A DNA stretch of 64,000 nucleotides from Glebionis coronaria (Eukaryota; Streptophyta; Magnoliopsida; Asterales; Asteraceae): NCBI GenBank assembly GCA_025667525.1, contig CM046882.1:217976592-218040591 (forward strand). Reading direction: 5' to 3'. Under the pieces are notes generated by a model. The model was not told the DNA's origin. It saw nothing but the letters and a program-made list of their open reading frames with translations, and did not search any database. Made by a program: the position numbers and the translations under genes. Positions within the stretch are counted from its first letter, which is position 1, and each line of letters begins with the position of its first letter. This document shows, in pieces, positions 48,501 to 61,878 of this stretch.

Positions 48501-50878
48501 ATGTTTCAATCTATACAAAGTTTTTATTTCTAGAAAAATTACAGTTGCAAGAAATTTTATAACATTAGTTGATTCGGTGACTCGGTTATTATAACTGGTA
48601 AAATCATTAGGTTTGAAAATCTCAATACTTGTGTCAAAATCCCATTAATATTCATATCTTAAGTACCAAAAACGTTTATAGTAAGAATTCTCAAAGTTTT
48701 ACGTTATTACGACATATCTTATTACGTATATACAAATATCCAAAATAACTCAATCTTGTCGAATTAACTCTTAAAAAAAATTAACCTTTGACTTTTTGTT
48801 ATACACATGTGTTCCTTAAAACTGATTTGTATGCTATATTTTATTCACGCGACTCGAGTCAGGCGTCAAAGACGTTTCACGTAGTATTATCTCAGATAAA
48901 TCACTGATTTCAGTCGAGACTTGAATCTCAAAAATAATAATAATATAATAATATAATAATTAATCAGAAATGCTTATTTCAATAATTCTAAAATGTAGAA
49001 AATTCGACTTTTAATCCTTAGCCCATTATCAAACGGTTTTTTTTTTCTTTTTTTTTCTTTTTTTTTAACATTAACACATCTCGCAGCGGAATAAAACAAA
49101 AGATTTTTCAAACGATTTTAAACAAGCATCATCGAATTATGCATAGTGATTCTCTATAACGACAATTAAATAAACAAATGATTTCCAATGGCGTTCCATC
49201 AATGTTTAAAAATTTATTTCAAGCGTTAGAATTTCTCACTTATAGTGTATATTCCGATTTTATCCCAGTTAATTCACTAAAACATGTAACGTGTTCTAGT
49301 TTACACCAATGCATACGTAAACATAAACTTATGTTTAAAATAAAACCAATTTTACAAAGTTTTTAGCTCCAAAATACATGACCAATTCTTCTACTCATGT
49401 TTTATTTTACAAGATACGCCAAAAGTTTGCTACATTGACCCGAAAATTAATTCATACTAAATCCAAGTTACATATACTCAATGGTCAGATCGTAAATTTT
49501 TATTATAAACTCCTTTTTCAAATTATATTAAGCAAATTCTTAACAAATCCATCACTAGCTTCTAGTATCAAATTATTAATGTGTGAAAGCAAAGATTTTA
49601 CGAGTAATATAAATTACTTATTACGATTTACCAACCAAGGTTGAAGGAAAAATAATTTCACTTTATCTATTTATTCTCTACACATATTTTACTGGTTACA
49701 AGCCACATCATAGGTCGATTTTTATTCAAAATTTTCATTCACCATTTATTAAATATGTAAAACACTTTATGTTTAAACCATTCAATCAACAAAGTTTAGT
49801 GCTTACTTAACTCACACAAATACCGGACCTCGTCATATATACTATCAAATTTAAAATAATAAGACAACAAGAACAAAAATGAAATAAACGAAGCGAGAAT
49901 ACGTATGTCAACTAAATGTTGTTATCGGCCTCGGATGAGTCTCGAAATCGTACTCCACAAAATTAACACAAAAACCAACCAAATTCTAAGTTATCACGAT
50001 TGATCACAATGCTATTCTATTTAAAACACATCTTTAAATTCAAGTAGAATAGTAAACAACGATTAAATGGCAACACGCCTCAACCACGTTTTATAACATA
50101 CACATGTGATTCGTCGCTACGATGTACGTATCGTTGATTATACTTCGTCTATGTTATAGTTACGCCAACCAATATATCAAACCCATAAGGAATAAAGGAA
50201 ATACAGTAATATGATAGTAATTTACGTTCCAAAAAGAAGATGTCCCAAAATGACACATCACGGTGCGATAACGACAATCGAGATCGATCTAGTCGATATA
50301 AAATATGTTACGAAGCATTATTTACGTATCTAGAGTATCAAACGAGGTTCATATTCGGTTATCCGAACAATAAATTAATTATCAAGATTGATAATTTGCG
50401 GTGACGCCGAATTCTCAACCAAACCGCATTATAACATGTACGATAATCACGCAAGGACCATTGCTTCGCGTACAATGCCTTTAAATACCATACTATGTAC
50501 ATACTTATACATAAAATCATTCCTACATACACGTAGGATTACAACGCAGTGTTGCCATGTAATGCAATGTAGCCCGTTATGCCAAATACATGCAACATAT
50601 AAGATAATCTTACGAGAATTTGTAAATTACGATAATAAGTACTCAACGTACAAAACAATATATCTTAATATATATCATAGTATTTACTTACCAAATACTA
50701 GGGAATTCATGTCAGTTTGAGGGATAGATCTAAAATATAAAGCAATGCTAAAGAAATCTTACCGGAGCCATGCAGGATAGTTGTGTGCTTGGACAATTTC
50801 TTACGACACCAAAAGTTATAGTTTAGGATTTTTCAAAATGACCTAGTTCTCTATAACTCATGGCTCTGATTACAAATC
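45512..50878 (-). pseudogene. Gypsy-B interior: eroded gag-pol
   Basis: On the minus strand at 45840-45960: EPSERTIRKLEDMLRTCVID, then FDSC-stop-DRHLPLV. This is the block after the catalytic Glu of Tekay-type integrases, where a Trp codon has become TGA. Elsewhere no Pol motif was found by eye; short ORFs on either strand lack signatures. There are T-rich runs at 49036-49068. Much of the interior may be too decayed, or non-coding from the start. Confidence 0.65.
50861..50875 (-). promoter_or_regulatory. Gypsy-B primer binding site
   Basis: The minus strand reads TTGTAATCAGAGCCA, close to the tRNA-iMet complement TGGTATCAGAGCCA, three bases inside the LTR. Confidence 0.75.
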
Positions 50879-53774
50879 TATAACACCCCCACAAATGCTA
50901 TGCGCAACGGAACTACAACATTTGGGTGCTACGTAGTTATCATCACACATAAGCTATATTAAACGACTCAAAGAGACGTAAAAGTTTAAACATAAATTAA
51001 AGATTGATTAAATCATCAAAGTCTACAGTGTTCCAATTCCCAAGATGATACAAAACAGAGTTTGCGTTTAGGTCCCCACTGAATCTCAACCCAAAAGTAC
51101 ATTTTCGTTCACATGACATAATATAAAATATTTAAGTGCTAAATGGGAAGAAAAACAAAGTAGACCGCCAAGCCACAACAACTTCCATCCTCGCATGCTC
51201 CGCTGCTATCAATCTTGGTTACCTGAAACACATGCTTAAAACCGTCAACACAAAGGTTGAGCGAATCTATAGGTTTATCAAATCATAAGTTGAACATAAG
51301 TATTAAAACCAATCATGACCGTTCAATAGCATTGTCGTACTCACAATCTATTATTCAAGGATATGACAATTGTGTTTAAGCTCATGACACTAATCCGTTA
51401 ACTCAATCACCCGCATAATAATTACCGGCGTGATTCAGATGAAACCAGTGCCCCTACTAAAGGCATCAGTTGCAATTATACCTTATCTCTTATCACAAAT
51501 AATCCGTCCGCAGGGGGTACTCAACGTACTAGCCCTCGTCTCGGATAGGGTCGTCAACCCCATAGTACTATCACTTTGTATAAGCGGCTATTTCCCCCTT
51601 CGCAAGGGCAAGACAATAGTTAATATTTCATGAAATTAGGGCCTTTTGCAACTAGGTACTCAACACAATTTCTAAGGCAACATTCGGGTCCAACAATCAT
51701 TCATGACTTATGTTCATTTTCATTTAAATAGCATGTATCCCCCTCGCGGGTAAAAACATTTGAAATAAGTAAAGAGCGAGGCTATAGACTCACCTTAAGT
51801 AGTAGTGGTAGTATTAGTAACTACGGCGTAAACGAAATCGATCACTAACGATGAGGATGCCCCGGGAAATCAAATACAACACCTAACGAAATAACACGTA
51901 ATGGATCAACACATTCAAGTACCTTCAAGTACTGTATGTACATAATTAACAACACTCAAGGTTCATATAAACTCACGCCAAAAACCCATACAAGTGATAT
52001 TTACTAGACACGAGCCATTTTTATACTTTATTAAAACTATTACTCATTTTACAATTCTGCCGGTACATACCGAATGTACGGGCTGTTTTACCCCACTTAG
52101 ACCACTCCTAAAAATCTGAGAAAATTTGTAAAAATCACTTATAATATGTGGAAACCCCATACCAAATTTCAAAAAAAGTTTTTACTTCTAAGACCTTCTG
52201 CCCGACACATCTTTGAAGTACAAAATTCGGACAGTTTTGCACACTCGACTTGTAAGATCATTTTGACCAACTTAACCAATACCATTTGCAAATCCGACTC
52301 TTGATTATGAAAATAGACTCAAAATGCTAAGTTTAGGGCCTGATAACAGCCCTTGACCATTTTTGAAACTCAACTTATAGTCCACGAGATTTGACCCAAT
52401 ATCGACAACAATTTCGTATTGTGTCGATACGCATCTCCCGGTACACGAATATTAAAAATATTATAACTTCCTCCTCGTTTTGAGTTAGAAGCTCTACCTT
52501 ATACCAAATCGAAGCTTAGGAAAAACTCTACAACAATATCTGATCATCCCGACACTTAACCAAAAGCTACTGTATGAAAAACGGCCTTAAACCTACTGAT
52601 CTAAAATGACTCTATCAAAATCATATCAAAACATCTTTTTGACCCATTTCAATCATTTATATACTTCTAATAACACCTAATAATCATCATAAACAAATGG
52701 AAACATCCTAATTCACTTGTATGATTAATCTTGAATAAAACCCATTTCAATAAGAACACATGCATTCAAATAAAAGATGATTAAAATAATAATAACAAGT
52801 TAGTGGAACCTTACCCACATTAATTTGGATCAAATGATCAAGAACACCATAAGCCCCAAAAATTTCGTGGCTTATATGGTCAAGAAGACCAAGATAAGAC
52901 CTTTTTCAAGCTTCAATATTACAAATTATTGTTCCTAAACACAATTAAACACAAACCCACGTATTTAATTAGATCAAAACATAATATTTTTCAAAATCTA
53001 TAAAAATTAAATCTTACAAAAAAAAAGTTGTTGCATGTTGAATATTTTTGTTGGGATTTACTTATCTTGATAATACAAAGGTGGGTCTTTGATTAGATTT
53101 TTCAAAAAATCAAATTTTGGTGGTGGTTCATGGTGGTGGTGTGGTGGCCGTGGGTTAGAGAGAGAGGGGAGGACAGTGTGTGAAATTTTTTAGTGTAAAA
53201 ATGAAAAGAATGTGTGTGAAAATTCTTTTTATATGGTGGGGAGGGTAGATTGTGTAATATTAGTTTTATTTTGGCCTTAGTTGTAAGATAACTTTTTAAA
53301 AAGGCAAAAATGGTACCTAGTAAGTTTTTATAAATTTACGAGAGTCAGGTTTCGTCCCGGCTACCTCAAAATACTTTTAAATGGTTCAAACGCACACCAA
53401 AACGAATATACATATGGCTCCGACTTGACTTAAAATGTAATAAAAATAAAATCTCGAAAAACTCAAATATCGATCAATCGACAATAAAAGATAAATTTTG
53501 GGCATCCGTCGGTCTCGTAGTCGTTATCGGTTCTTCTTAAATCGTCAAACGTTAAATTACGAACGTAAACGGTGGTTTTAACTTAAACCGTCAAATCTAT
53601 AACAAACGAAATTTCTTAAAAATTTTAAAAATATTCGTAAAATAGTATTAAATAAATGACGTTGGGCTCGGGATATCACATCCACAAGTGAGCCACAACT
53701 TAAGAGTGGTGCTCATACTGAACAGCTCTTGAGACAATAACTTAGCATCAGATGGCACATTCACGGGTATTACA
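50879..53774 (-). repeat. Gypsy-B 5' LTR
   Basis: Partner of 42606-45498, same ends, followed by the ggagc duplication. Confidence 0.95.
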
Positions 53775-53779
53775 GGAGC

Positions 53780-54968
53780 TAACAGTGAACTTAAGTTTCT
53801 TGGAAGCTGGTTCACCATCATCCACAACCTCGCTGGTGTTAACTAGAGTCAGGGATTTTGATGAATCAACTCTATCCTTTGTCTGTTGATCCCCCTTAAT
53901 TTCATTCTCATCATCAGGTATGATTACTGGAGTGATGACTTGGAGAGGGATAGGTGAAGGGATAGTGTTGTCAGTTGATTTTGAGCCTTGTTTAGCAGAT
54001 TCAATGTTAAGTACTTTTTCTTTCTCCCCCTCACGTTCAGCCTGTCTTTTCAGACGTTTGGATGAACGTGCCTGAAAGTGTTTAGAAATCTGCTCAACAG
54101 AGGCAACCATTTCTCTTTGCCTGGTTCTTGATGCTCTGGCAATTTTCAGGATTTGGTTGCAATTACCATTTCTGTTGCGATGAACATGATCAACTATGAA
54201 GTTGGTGTGACGAATTTTCCTGTCTCGTACAGCTTCAAACTTTCTATGCATAGTCAACTCATGAGCAGAGAAAAGTGCAGGTACCTCTGTTACGATGGCA
54301 TCTTTGATACGTGTGGACAAATTACTAAGTCCTTGGGACACTCCTTTTCTTGTACCATCCATAATTGGTTTAATGACAGCATCCCTAACTGCTTGTGTGA
54401 TGATATGAGGAAAGTAGACAGTGAAAGAATGTATTTCAGATTGTATGATGTACAGCTTTCTTGACAGGCGTTTCATGTCTGATTTATGATGTTCAGTCTT
54501 AAGATCATGGATGTTCAGACTTTGTCGTGCATAATCATCCTCTCTTGGCAATATGTCGAAGTTGGTTTGTGGAGGATGATCAAACAACAAGAATTCAGCT
54601 GTCGGATCATATGTAGGCCTTTGGAACACTGTAGTAACAGAGGTAGCATAAGTGGGAGTTACTACAGCTTCCTTGGGAGGAGGAGTGGTGTCAAAAGCTA
54701 GTGTGGACGCATCGATATCCTTTGGAGGAGACATAGATTGCTGGTCATCATCTTCTTCATCATCATCCTCCTCAATCATCCCCTTAGGGAGAATCTCATC
54801 ATTTGGCATGGATTCAGGTTCCGAGAAGTTGTCTATTAAGGAGAGCACATCCTCTTCAATATCAGGCATGGGCTCTTCCTCATTTGATTGATCCTGAATT
54901 AATGTATCAGCTCCTATATCTGGCTGCTCCAGAGATTCTATATTTGGTTGTACAACATCAGCCTGCAA
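53780..54968 (-). pseudogene. Copia-2 third ORF, N-terminal side (interrupted by Gypsy-B)
   Basis: An acidic linker (NEEEPMPDIEEDVLSLIDNF, EEDDDEEDDDQQS), then helices (RQSLNIHDLKTEHHKSDMKR, HIITQAVRDAVIKPIMDG) and a basic region (ARSSKRLKRQAEREGEKEK) that could serve as a nuclear localisation signal (inference). No ATG opens the frame: it starts after a stop, just behind ctaacttaatacaacttgcag (54964-54984), which looks like an intron acceptor, so this may be an internal exon. The frame runs to the insertion at 53780; the printed stop at 53748 is in LTR sequence. Confidence 0.6.
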
Positions 54969-55028
54969 GTTGTATTAAGTTAGTTACAGTGAAATAAATG
55001 AAGGGAACGGTCGCCAGTTCGCTGTCCC

Positions 55029-58000
55029 TGTAACACCCCCAAAATATTCATACTTTAGTTCAGCGGAAGAGTCGTTGGTGTTACGGGATAGCACATTACT
55101 CAAATCATAGACAACGCCTAAAAATCTCGTTGTTTAATAATAAAGCATTTTCCATTCATGAATATCAAATTTACATAGGTCCCAAGTCAAAGTATTTCAT
55201 ACAATTTTACAAAACATTTGAATTGAAATTGTATTTAAGTATGGGCCATAAATTCTTGTCGTCTTTCCAAGAGTTACCTTCAAGTACCTGAGATAAAACA
55301 TTTTAAAAGAAAAGGTCAGCGGAAATACCGAGTGAATTCATAGTGTTTAATAAACCATCAATATATCACCGGTATATATAATCATCATCAAAAATCATTT
55401 TGTACAATTCTTTGTCGGAGGCCATAAAATAGGCCAAATACATTTTAAATGAATCTTTGTTGTAAATCATATTATAGGCTTTTGCCCTTCAAAACCATTA
55501 TACGAACCATTGTCGTAAAAACATCATACAATGCGTTTTATAACGTTGTATAGAGTTAAATAAAAACCGTTATATGAATATGGTTATGTAAAACCAAAAC
55601 ACGAACATAATATCAATAATAAGACCCCGTATTGCTAGTCAGGCAATATATTATAATTCAATTCGTACATTAGTAGTTTCAATATTGAATTATTATAAGC
55701 CGCATGACATTGCTACCTTACTATAACAAACAACGGGTAGCTAACCCAAAATTCATTTGCCCATCTAAAACAACATGTCGTCACAATAATCACGCTTATA
55801 TAAATCTTCTCATACATAAATTCGCTTACTAATCAATGAGGCACGACGGGGATCAACCGTCAAGGCGCGAACTGGGGTGATCTTCCCCAAATAGTACTAT
55901 TATATGCATAAGCGTCTACCAAATCCCGGTAGTTCACAATTCATGCTAATAGGACTTTTAGTGACATAACCTAACTATAATTATCCATTTCATTTCATTC
56001 ATCGAGTCATATAATCATTCATTGGGTCATACAATCATTTAGGTCCATATCAATAAGCAAATAATCGGGACAACTGGCGTCCTATTTTATTAATACTAAC
56101 ATGTTATCTCCCTCGCGGGTTTATAAAATATTTCATAAAAATATTTAAAAGGGTGCGAGGCTATGAACTCACTTTGATTGGGGAAGGCGGGTTATCGGCG
56201 ATTTGGATGTACGGTACGTGCTTCAATCACGGAAACCTAGACAAATAATACTCGTCTTAGACTCTTGTCCAATGATTTTATAAAAGCAATGGCTATGTAT
56301 ATATATGATGATATTATAAGTATGATGATGATCAAGTGGGATTTTATATCTTAATACACATTATAGTGTTATGTGTTAGTCAAATTTTTGACTTGTTACA
56401 CTAGTTTCAATCCAATTCCATATTGAGGCCCAATAAGCCATTAAAAGCCTATTCAATTATATTATTCCATTTATAATTTTAATATCAGGCCTTTACTCAT
56501 ATGTTGGGCCCAAGTGGGTTAAGCCTAATGTGTAAGTCCATTAGTGTTTATCCAAACTAGTTGGGTCAATAGTCCAATAAGGCTACTTTGGCCCGTTAAT
56601 GTCCATAAGTTATAAAGCTCGGGTTTTGTCGGTTTTTACTCGTCATATGTACTTATAAATCAGTAGATAAGTTATAAAAAGTTTACATTATACGGGTCCG
56701 ACCGTCTAAGTTTTAAATTGAAGAAAACGTTAATCAATCGGTTTTAGCCGAAAAGACGTAAAACTTATGTATATATTTTTTATAACTTATAAAACATATC
56801 AATTAGCAATTTTATAAAATGTCCCATTTACTTATCAAAGTATATACTTATTTATAAGTAATATATAAGTTAGTGGGTTTTAGGTATACATTTTATATTA
56901 GTTTTACTTGAGTGCTAATTATATAATATATACTTTTATTTTACAAATTTGATTATGAATTTTACTTTCATCATTTTTACCATATCTTGTGTTCTACAAG
57001 GAGATAGAAGCTCATTTTTGGGCAGCACAAACTACATAATATGTGCTACAATTAACTCGTTTAGCTACTGCTCAATCATCCTCTAAATGTCTCTAACAGT
57101 TCGTCCAAAACAGACTATATACAGATTTGGACTTCAATAATGTTTTGATCATATCTAACTCATTTTATGGATTCCATTGAGTGGCCAACTCTCACATATG
57201 TAAAAGTCGCATACCTTACTGTATATTAAATTATCCAAGTCATTTTAACAGGTTATCATATGGTTCTTTACTATTTTATACAGCCTACAATTTTAGACAT
57301 GATTTTAACATCTTTTCATGTAGCTTTTAATCATTTTAACCAAATTTATCAACACCAAATTCCCAGATAATATTTTGATCATTGTTAATCATCATATACA
57401 TATACATAAATGAAGAACATACAAGATTACATATTCAAAATAACAAGATGATAGGAAGGAAACAATCTCTATACCACCAAAATGATGAAAAGGTTGAGAT
57501 TTTGGATGAACAAGGCTTGGTTCTTATTACCAAATTTTAAACTTTAGCAAGGCAACTTCTTGGGTCCTTTAAATGGATGAACACCTCCATGAAATCAGCC
57601 CTTTAAACTCATTAAAACTCCTTTTCATATGTTAATATCACCTCCAATCTTCATATCTTCAATAGGTTATCATCATATGCAAGTTATACATATGATTTGT
57701 GGTGTAGATTTTGATCAATGGTGGTGGTGGTGGTATAGTGGGACGGCAACAAGAGGGTAGAGAGAGATGGGAGTTGTTTTGCATGTATCAAATGTGTAAA
57801 TGGATTGAGTTGGTGGTTTTTAGCTAGTTTGGTTACTCTTGGAAGACTTATGGGAAAAGTGTCCCAAAGTTGATAATAACTTGCTACATCAAAGTGTGGT
57901 GGTGGTATAGTGGACGTTACATGTATTGGGGGTGGACAAGTGTAAACTTGTCTCATTCTCAATAATTTATGGGTACTCCTCGATTCTAGTTTCCTCGATT

Positions 58001-58276
58001 TGCGTGTCTTCGGATCATTTTACGAAAAATGTTTTTATAAATTATGAATCAACGGCACAAAACGAATCTAATAAAAATTGTCTCATCAAAAACGGAGTTC
58101 AAAAACGTAAATACGTAAACCTAGGGTTTCAGGTTTAATCGTAAAAGTCGCTAAATTATGCACGTAAGTTCAAATTTCTTCCCTAAAATGAGTGAGTTCA
58201 TAATATAACATTAAAATAATGTTTTTAAATAATACTTAAGAATAAAATATCGACCATAAATTGACGGATTGTCACA
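55029..58276 (-). repeat. Gypsy-A2 3' LTR
   Basis: 3248 bp, same ends as the Gypsy-A1 LTR. It is more diverged from both A1 LTRs than they are from each other, and differs most in 57380-57960. Confidence 0.9.
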
Positions 58277-58833
58277 ACATTTACCCCTAAACAGGATCTT
58301 TGTCCTCAAAGATCAATTTATCTTACTACTCGCTTCTTATAGAGTTAGAGCCATGTGGGTATTTCCTCCACATTCGGTCTTTTCTCTCAAGTGTAATTCA
58401 TTACAATACGCGAGTTTCATCAAACATAACTACGGGAGTACGATCGGCTTAATGTTGACTTACTTTCTCTATCCATGATGTTCACGGGTGTTTGATGAAT
58501 GCAACTTTTCGCCGATCTAAACTTCATCAGGAAGTAATCAGATTTTCACTTGATAGACATTTTATCAAGTTCGATATACGAAACATAATTCACGCAGCCC
58601 TTGAAGTCCTAGGGTAGATCCAGCTTATATGCCTTTCAAACCAATCTTTTACATTATCTCAATGGTCCCATACAAGGGGGACTTATTTCCCATGATCTTT
58701 CAGATCATCAATTCATTTTTCCAAGGTGAAATTTGTTGGCATAACTTCGCTACCCATCCTGCAGTTCAAGATCTACATTTCATATTCACATACCCTCCTG
58801 CCCATTACTGGCAGTCAATAATCAGATCCTAAT

Positions 58834-59418
58834 TGTTGGGTCAAAAAGTTGATGTGGCAGAAACTCAAAAACAAACAAAACATGAAGGCATTTTTCTAAG
58901 CGTTGACAAGTGTAATCCAGGCGTTGTCAAGAGCAAATTAGGCGTTGACAGAAGTCAACATTGACAAGCATTGTCAAGTGCAATCCAAGCATTGTCACAT
59001 GCAATCCAAGCATTGACAGAAACATTGACAAAGTTGTTGGAAGCTTCTATTTAGATAAGTATGCAGAATATATTCTGTATTAGTTTATTTAAATAGAAGA
59101 TATGCATGTTTATTTGATATTATCTCTTGTAAACCCTATTCCTTACACTATAAAAGGAAGCAAGGGTATTAGGTTTTATTCATAACTTTCATATACAATG
59201 TAAACCTAAAGCGTGTGTCAACTAGGTGTGGGATTCAATGTATACACACCTAGTGGTTGTTTGTTATTAATATAATGAACAATTGTTTGTTTAATTCATG
59301 TGTTTTGTGCCTAAACACCTTGTTAATGTGTCGTGTTTTAATTTCGCTTTGATTATCTAATCATATGAACATGATGCATTCCTAGTAGCTAAAAGACTCG
59401 AGGAAGCCAAGGTTTCCA
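58834..59418 (+). repeat. Sire-NA 5' LTR
   Basis: TGTTGGGTC ... GGTTTCCA. 21-bp repeats of (g/a)c(g/a)ttg(a/t)ca start at 58900, 58921 and 58942, then 58968, 58989 and 59010. TATA at 59149. Confidence 0.88.
59149..59157 (+). promoter_or_regulatory. Sire-NA 5' LTR TATA box
   Basis: tataaaagg, about 135 bp after the 21-bp repeat block. Confidence 0.7.
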
Positions 59419-59422
59419 CGGT

Positions 59423-59435
59423 TGGTATCAGAGCC
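59423..59435 (+). promoter_or_regulatory. Sire-NA primer binding site
   Basis: Exact TGGTATCAGAGCC, four bases after the LTR. Confidence 0.9.
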
Positions 59436-61878
59436 TCGTGGCTCGCGATGCTAGGACCAACAAGGTGTTCGTAATGGTGTGATGATAGAAAAATCCGTCT
59501 AGGGTTTTTCTGGACGTTTTTGTGTGCGCAGCAGTATTCAGAAGGTCATAACTTTTGATTGGACCGTTGGATCGTCACAAAATTTCTTGTGTATGTTCTA
59601 TACACATATATATAAACATCCACCGGAGGGATTGTCAAGTTTTATCCCCAATTAAAAGTTATAAGCAGTTGAAGTTGACAACAGGAAAGGGCTTTTCTTA
59701 CAAACCCTAATTCTGACAAGAATGATTACGTTTTCTACTAGATGATTATGTTTTCTACTTGTTTTGGTGAATTAATCCTAGGATTAATAATGAACCCTTG
59801 TAGAGATGCATACTATACGTAATTATTCTGATCACGTTTTGTATTATGGTCGGCGTAGCCTCAGTTAGTATTGTTTTAGGGTTTTCTAAAAACCCTAGAT
59901 CTGTGATAACTTTGATGTAGCAGCAAGAATGATTGTTAGGGTTTAATTATAAACCCTAGATCTTGAACGACTGAAAGTGTGGTTTGTATGGACGTTCAAG
60001 ACAGCAGATGTATTGGGCCACGTGAATAAAGGATATCACATAGAAGAAAAGACGTGATGTTCATTCTGTAGAAGACTGGTATTATTCTGGTTTTAGTTTG
60101 TATGGTTCATGGATAGATTCACGTGAGAAAAGATGGATAGTACGTGAGGTTCAAAGAAAAGTATTTAGATATACTACTGTTCGTCTGATCTCCAGACTTC
60201 ATGGGATCCGTTTGATCACATGGGATATATTTGGAAATATTGGGATATATTTTAGTCTTAGACGTGATTTGATGATATGGATTCTATTCTTATGTTGTCC
60301 TACATATACGTGAGGCATAAGATTAATACGCAAGTTTTAAAGGTCAGTTATGATTTTGGTTATGATTACTGTGGAACATGATTGACTTTCCTGAAGTTTA
60401 GGAGAAAAATTTGCTGTCAACAAAGAAAAGATCGTGGCTTATATTTTTAAAAGAAAAAAAACGTGTGATGTCTAAACGTTCATTTAGGATAAGATTTATT
60501 TCTATTTTTGTGATTAAGTCATACGCAAAGATTATGGGATATAAATTTGGAGACACGTTTTGGTTGCTGATTTCTAGGCAATAGTATTTTATCTTCAACA
60601 TTAAAACGGGAGTTATTTCAGCAAAAGCCACGAGAAGTTTTCTTTTGAAGCAGATACATGACGTGAGGGAGTATATTGTTTCCTATTTTGTGAGAGGTGG
60701 AAAAACGTGGGATATACTATGAGGTAATATCATTGCAGTAACATGAAATTCTTATGGGCTGCATGTACATTTGGGCTTAAGACATACAAGCCATTGTTAT
60801 TATTATCATTATCCACAGACAACAGGGACATAACCATAAGTTGCGTAAGTATCTAAATGGGACGTTGATGTTTGTTAGTTAGACGCTGACAAGTATTGAT
60901 TTGACGCTGACAAAGAATAAGTGAACGCTGACATAGAGTGTTGACATGAGTTGTCCGAGAAAAGTTTTGTTCAAGCGCTGATACGTTTTGTCCGATATTG
61001 GGCAATGCACATGACAGAGATATTGGACAATGAAGGTTCTCGGATAACAAAAGGATAGCTGCTGTTTGAGAAAATTGGTATGTTTTTAGCACACAAAAAG
61101 AGATACTCACACACGAAGGTACATGGAATCTCCGTTTTTATATAGAATATAAAGTTGATATTAATGGCTCGGATATTTTTACAAGGAGTAAATGATTTTT
61201 AAGTAAGTTGGCAACAATTCATGAAGACTTTGATTGATATTAGAGTATGTAATCGGGATAGCATTGTGAAAGAGTTATTCGCTAACAGCTTTTACATATG
61301 AAGATATTGGCTCATTAAGACTTATCATGAAGAGGTGTTGGCTTAAGGGGAAGAATTCTTATGGTAAGTTTGATGTTTGAAGAATATTTTCGCGAGTTTG
61401 TGTTCTATCATATCTTAAAGTCGTGCATTTCCAGTCATGGACTTTTAAGATAACTTGTTTGTGCTTACATTGTTACTGATGAAGTGATACAAGATCTAGG
61501 AATATGTGATTTTTCTTATGGTACTCTATGCACATATTTTCTATCACTTGAAGGAGTTACATTATCGTGCTCAGTGTCTCACAAAGGATGAGGATTTTTG
61601 TATCTGCAACACACTTCATCACATCGTACAAGATATGGAACATAGGTTTGGGTTACTCTACTTCTACATCAAGAATATTATATTTGTTTTTCTTCAAAAT
61701 CATTACACAGAGCCTACATTTGGAGACTCTTCAAGATTGCATACATTGTTTACTTCCCTATTGATGTGACAAAAAGGGGAAGACATACATGCTACAATTA
61801 AGGGGAAGCAATTTGAAGATGATGTACAACTTACAAGAGATACACAAAGAGTTTTACCGACATCAAATAGAGGAAGAT
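59436..61878 (+). other. Sire-NA interior, non-coding
   Basis: No ORF with a signature; short ORFs at 60098 and 61506 are unsupported. It contains three more 21-nt-type units at 60884-60950 (gacgctgacaag repeated). Purine tracts of PPT type lie near 61347 (ttaaggggaag), 61774 (aaaaggggaag), 61799 (ttaaggggaag) and 61868 (atagaggaagat, adjoining the LTR). Confidence 0.75.

Larger units (their letters stand above)
42606..53774 (-). mobile_element. Gypsy-B: full-length long-LTR Gypsy element with eroded interior
   Basis: LTRs 42606-45498 and 50879-53774 (2.9 kb each, a few percent apart by eye) with ends tataacaccc/gggtattaca and duplication ggagc (42601-42605, 53775-53779). The purine tract at 45499-45511 and primer site at 50861-50875 give minus orientation. 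The 5.4-kb interior has no long ORF in the coding sense. A relic integrase is readable at 45840-45960. Tekay/Del-like by integrase and LTR ends, distinct from Gypsy-A. Confidence 0.92.
40550..55028 (-). mobile_element. Copia-2: 3' part of a second Sirevirus-like element, interrupted by Gypsy-B
   Basis: Minus strand: third ORF (54968-53780 and 42605-41518), polypurine tract (41320-41331), 3' LTR (41319 leftwards, TGTTGAGAATC). Gypsy-B sits in the ORF at 42606-53774. On the right the sequence stops at 55028, where Gypsy-A2 starts, so gag and pol, if present, lie beyond the window. The ORF differs in sequence from that of Copia-1. Confidence 0.75.

Noticed and set aside
50388..50720. 110-codon plus-strand ORF in the Gypsy-B interior
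   Set aside because: Opposite to element sense, AT-rich, no signature; likely chance.
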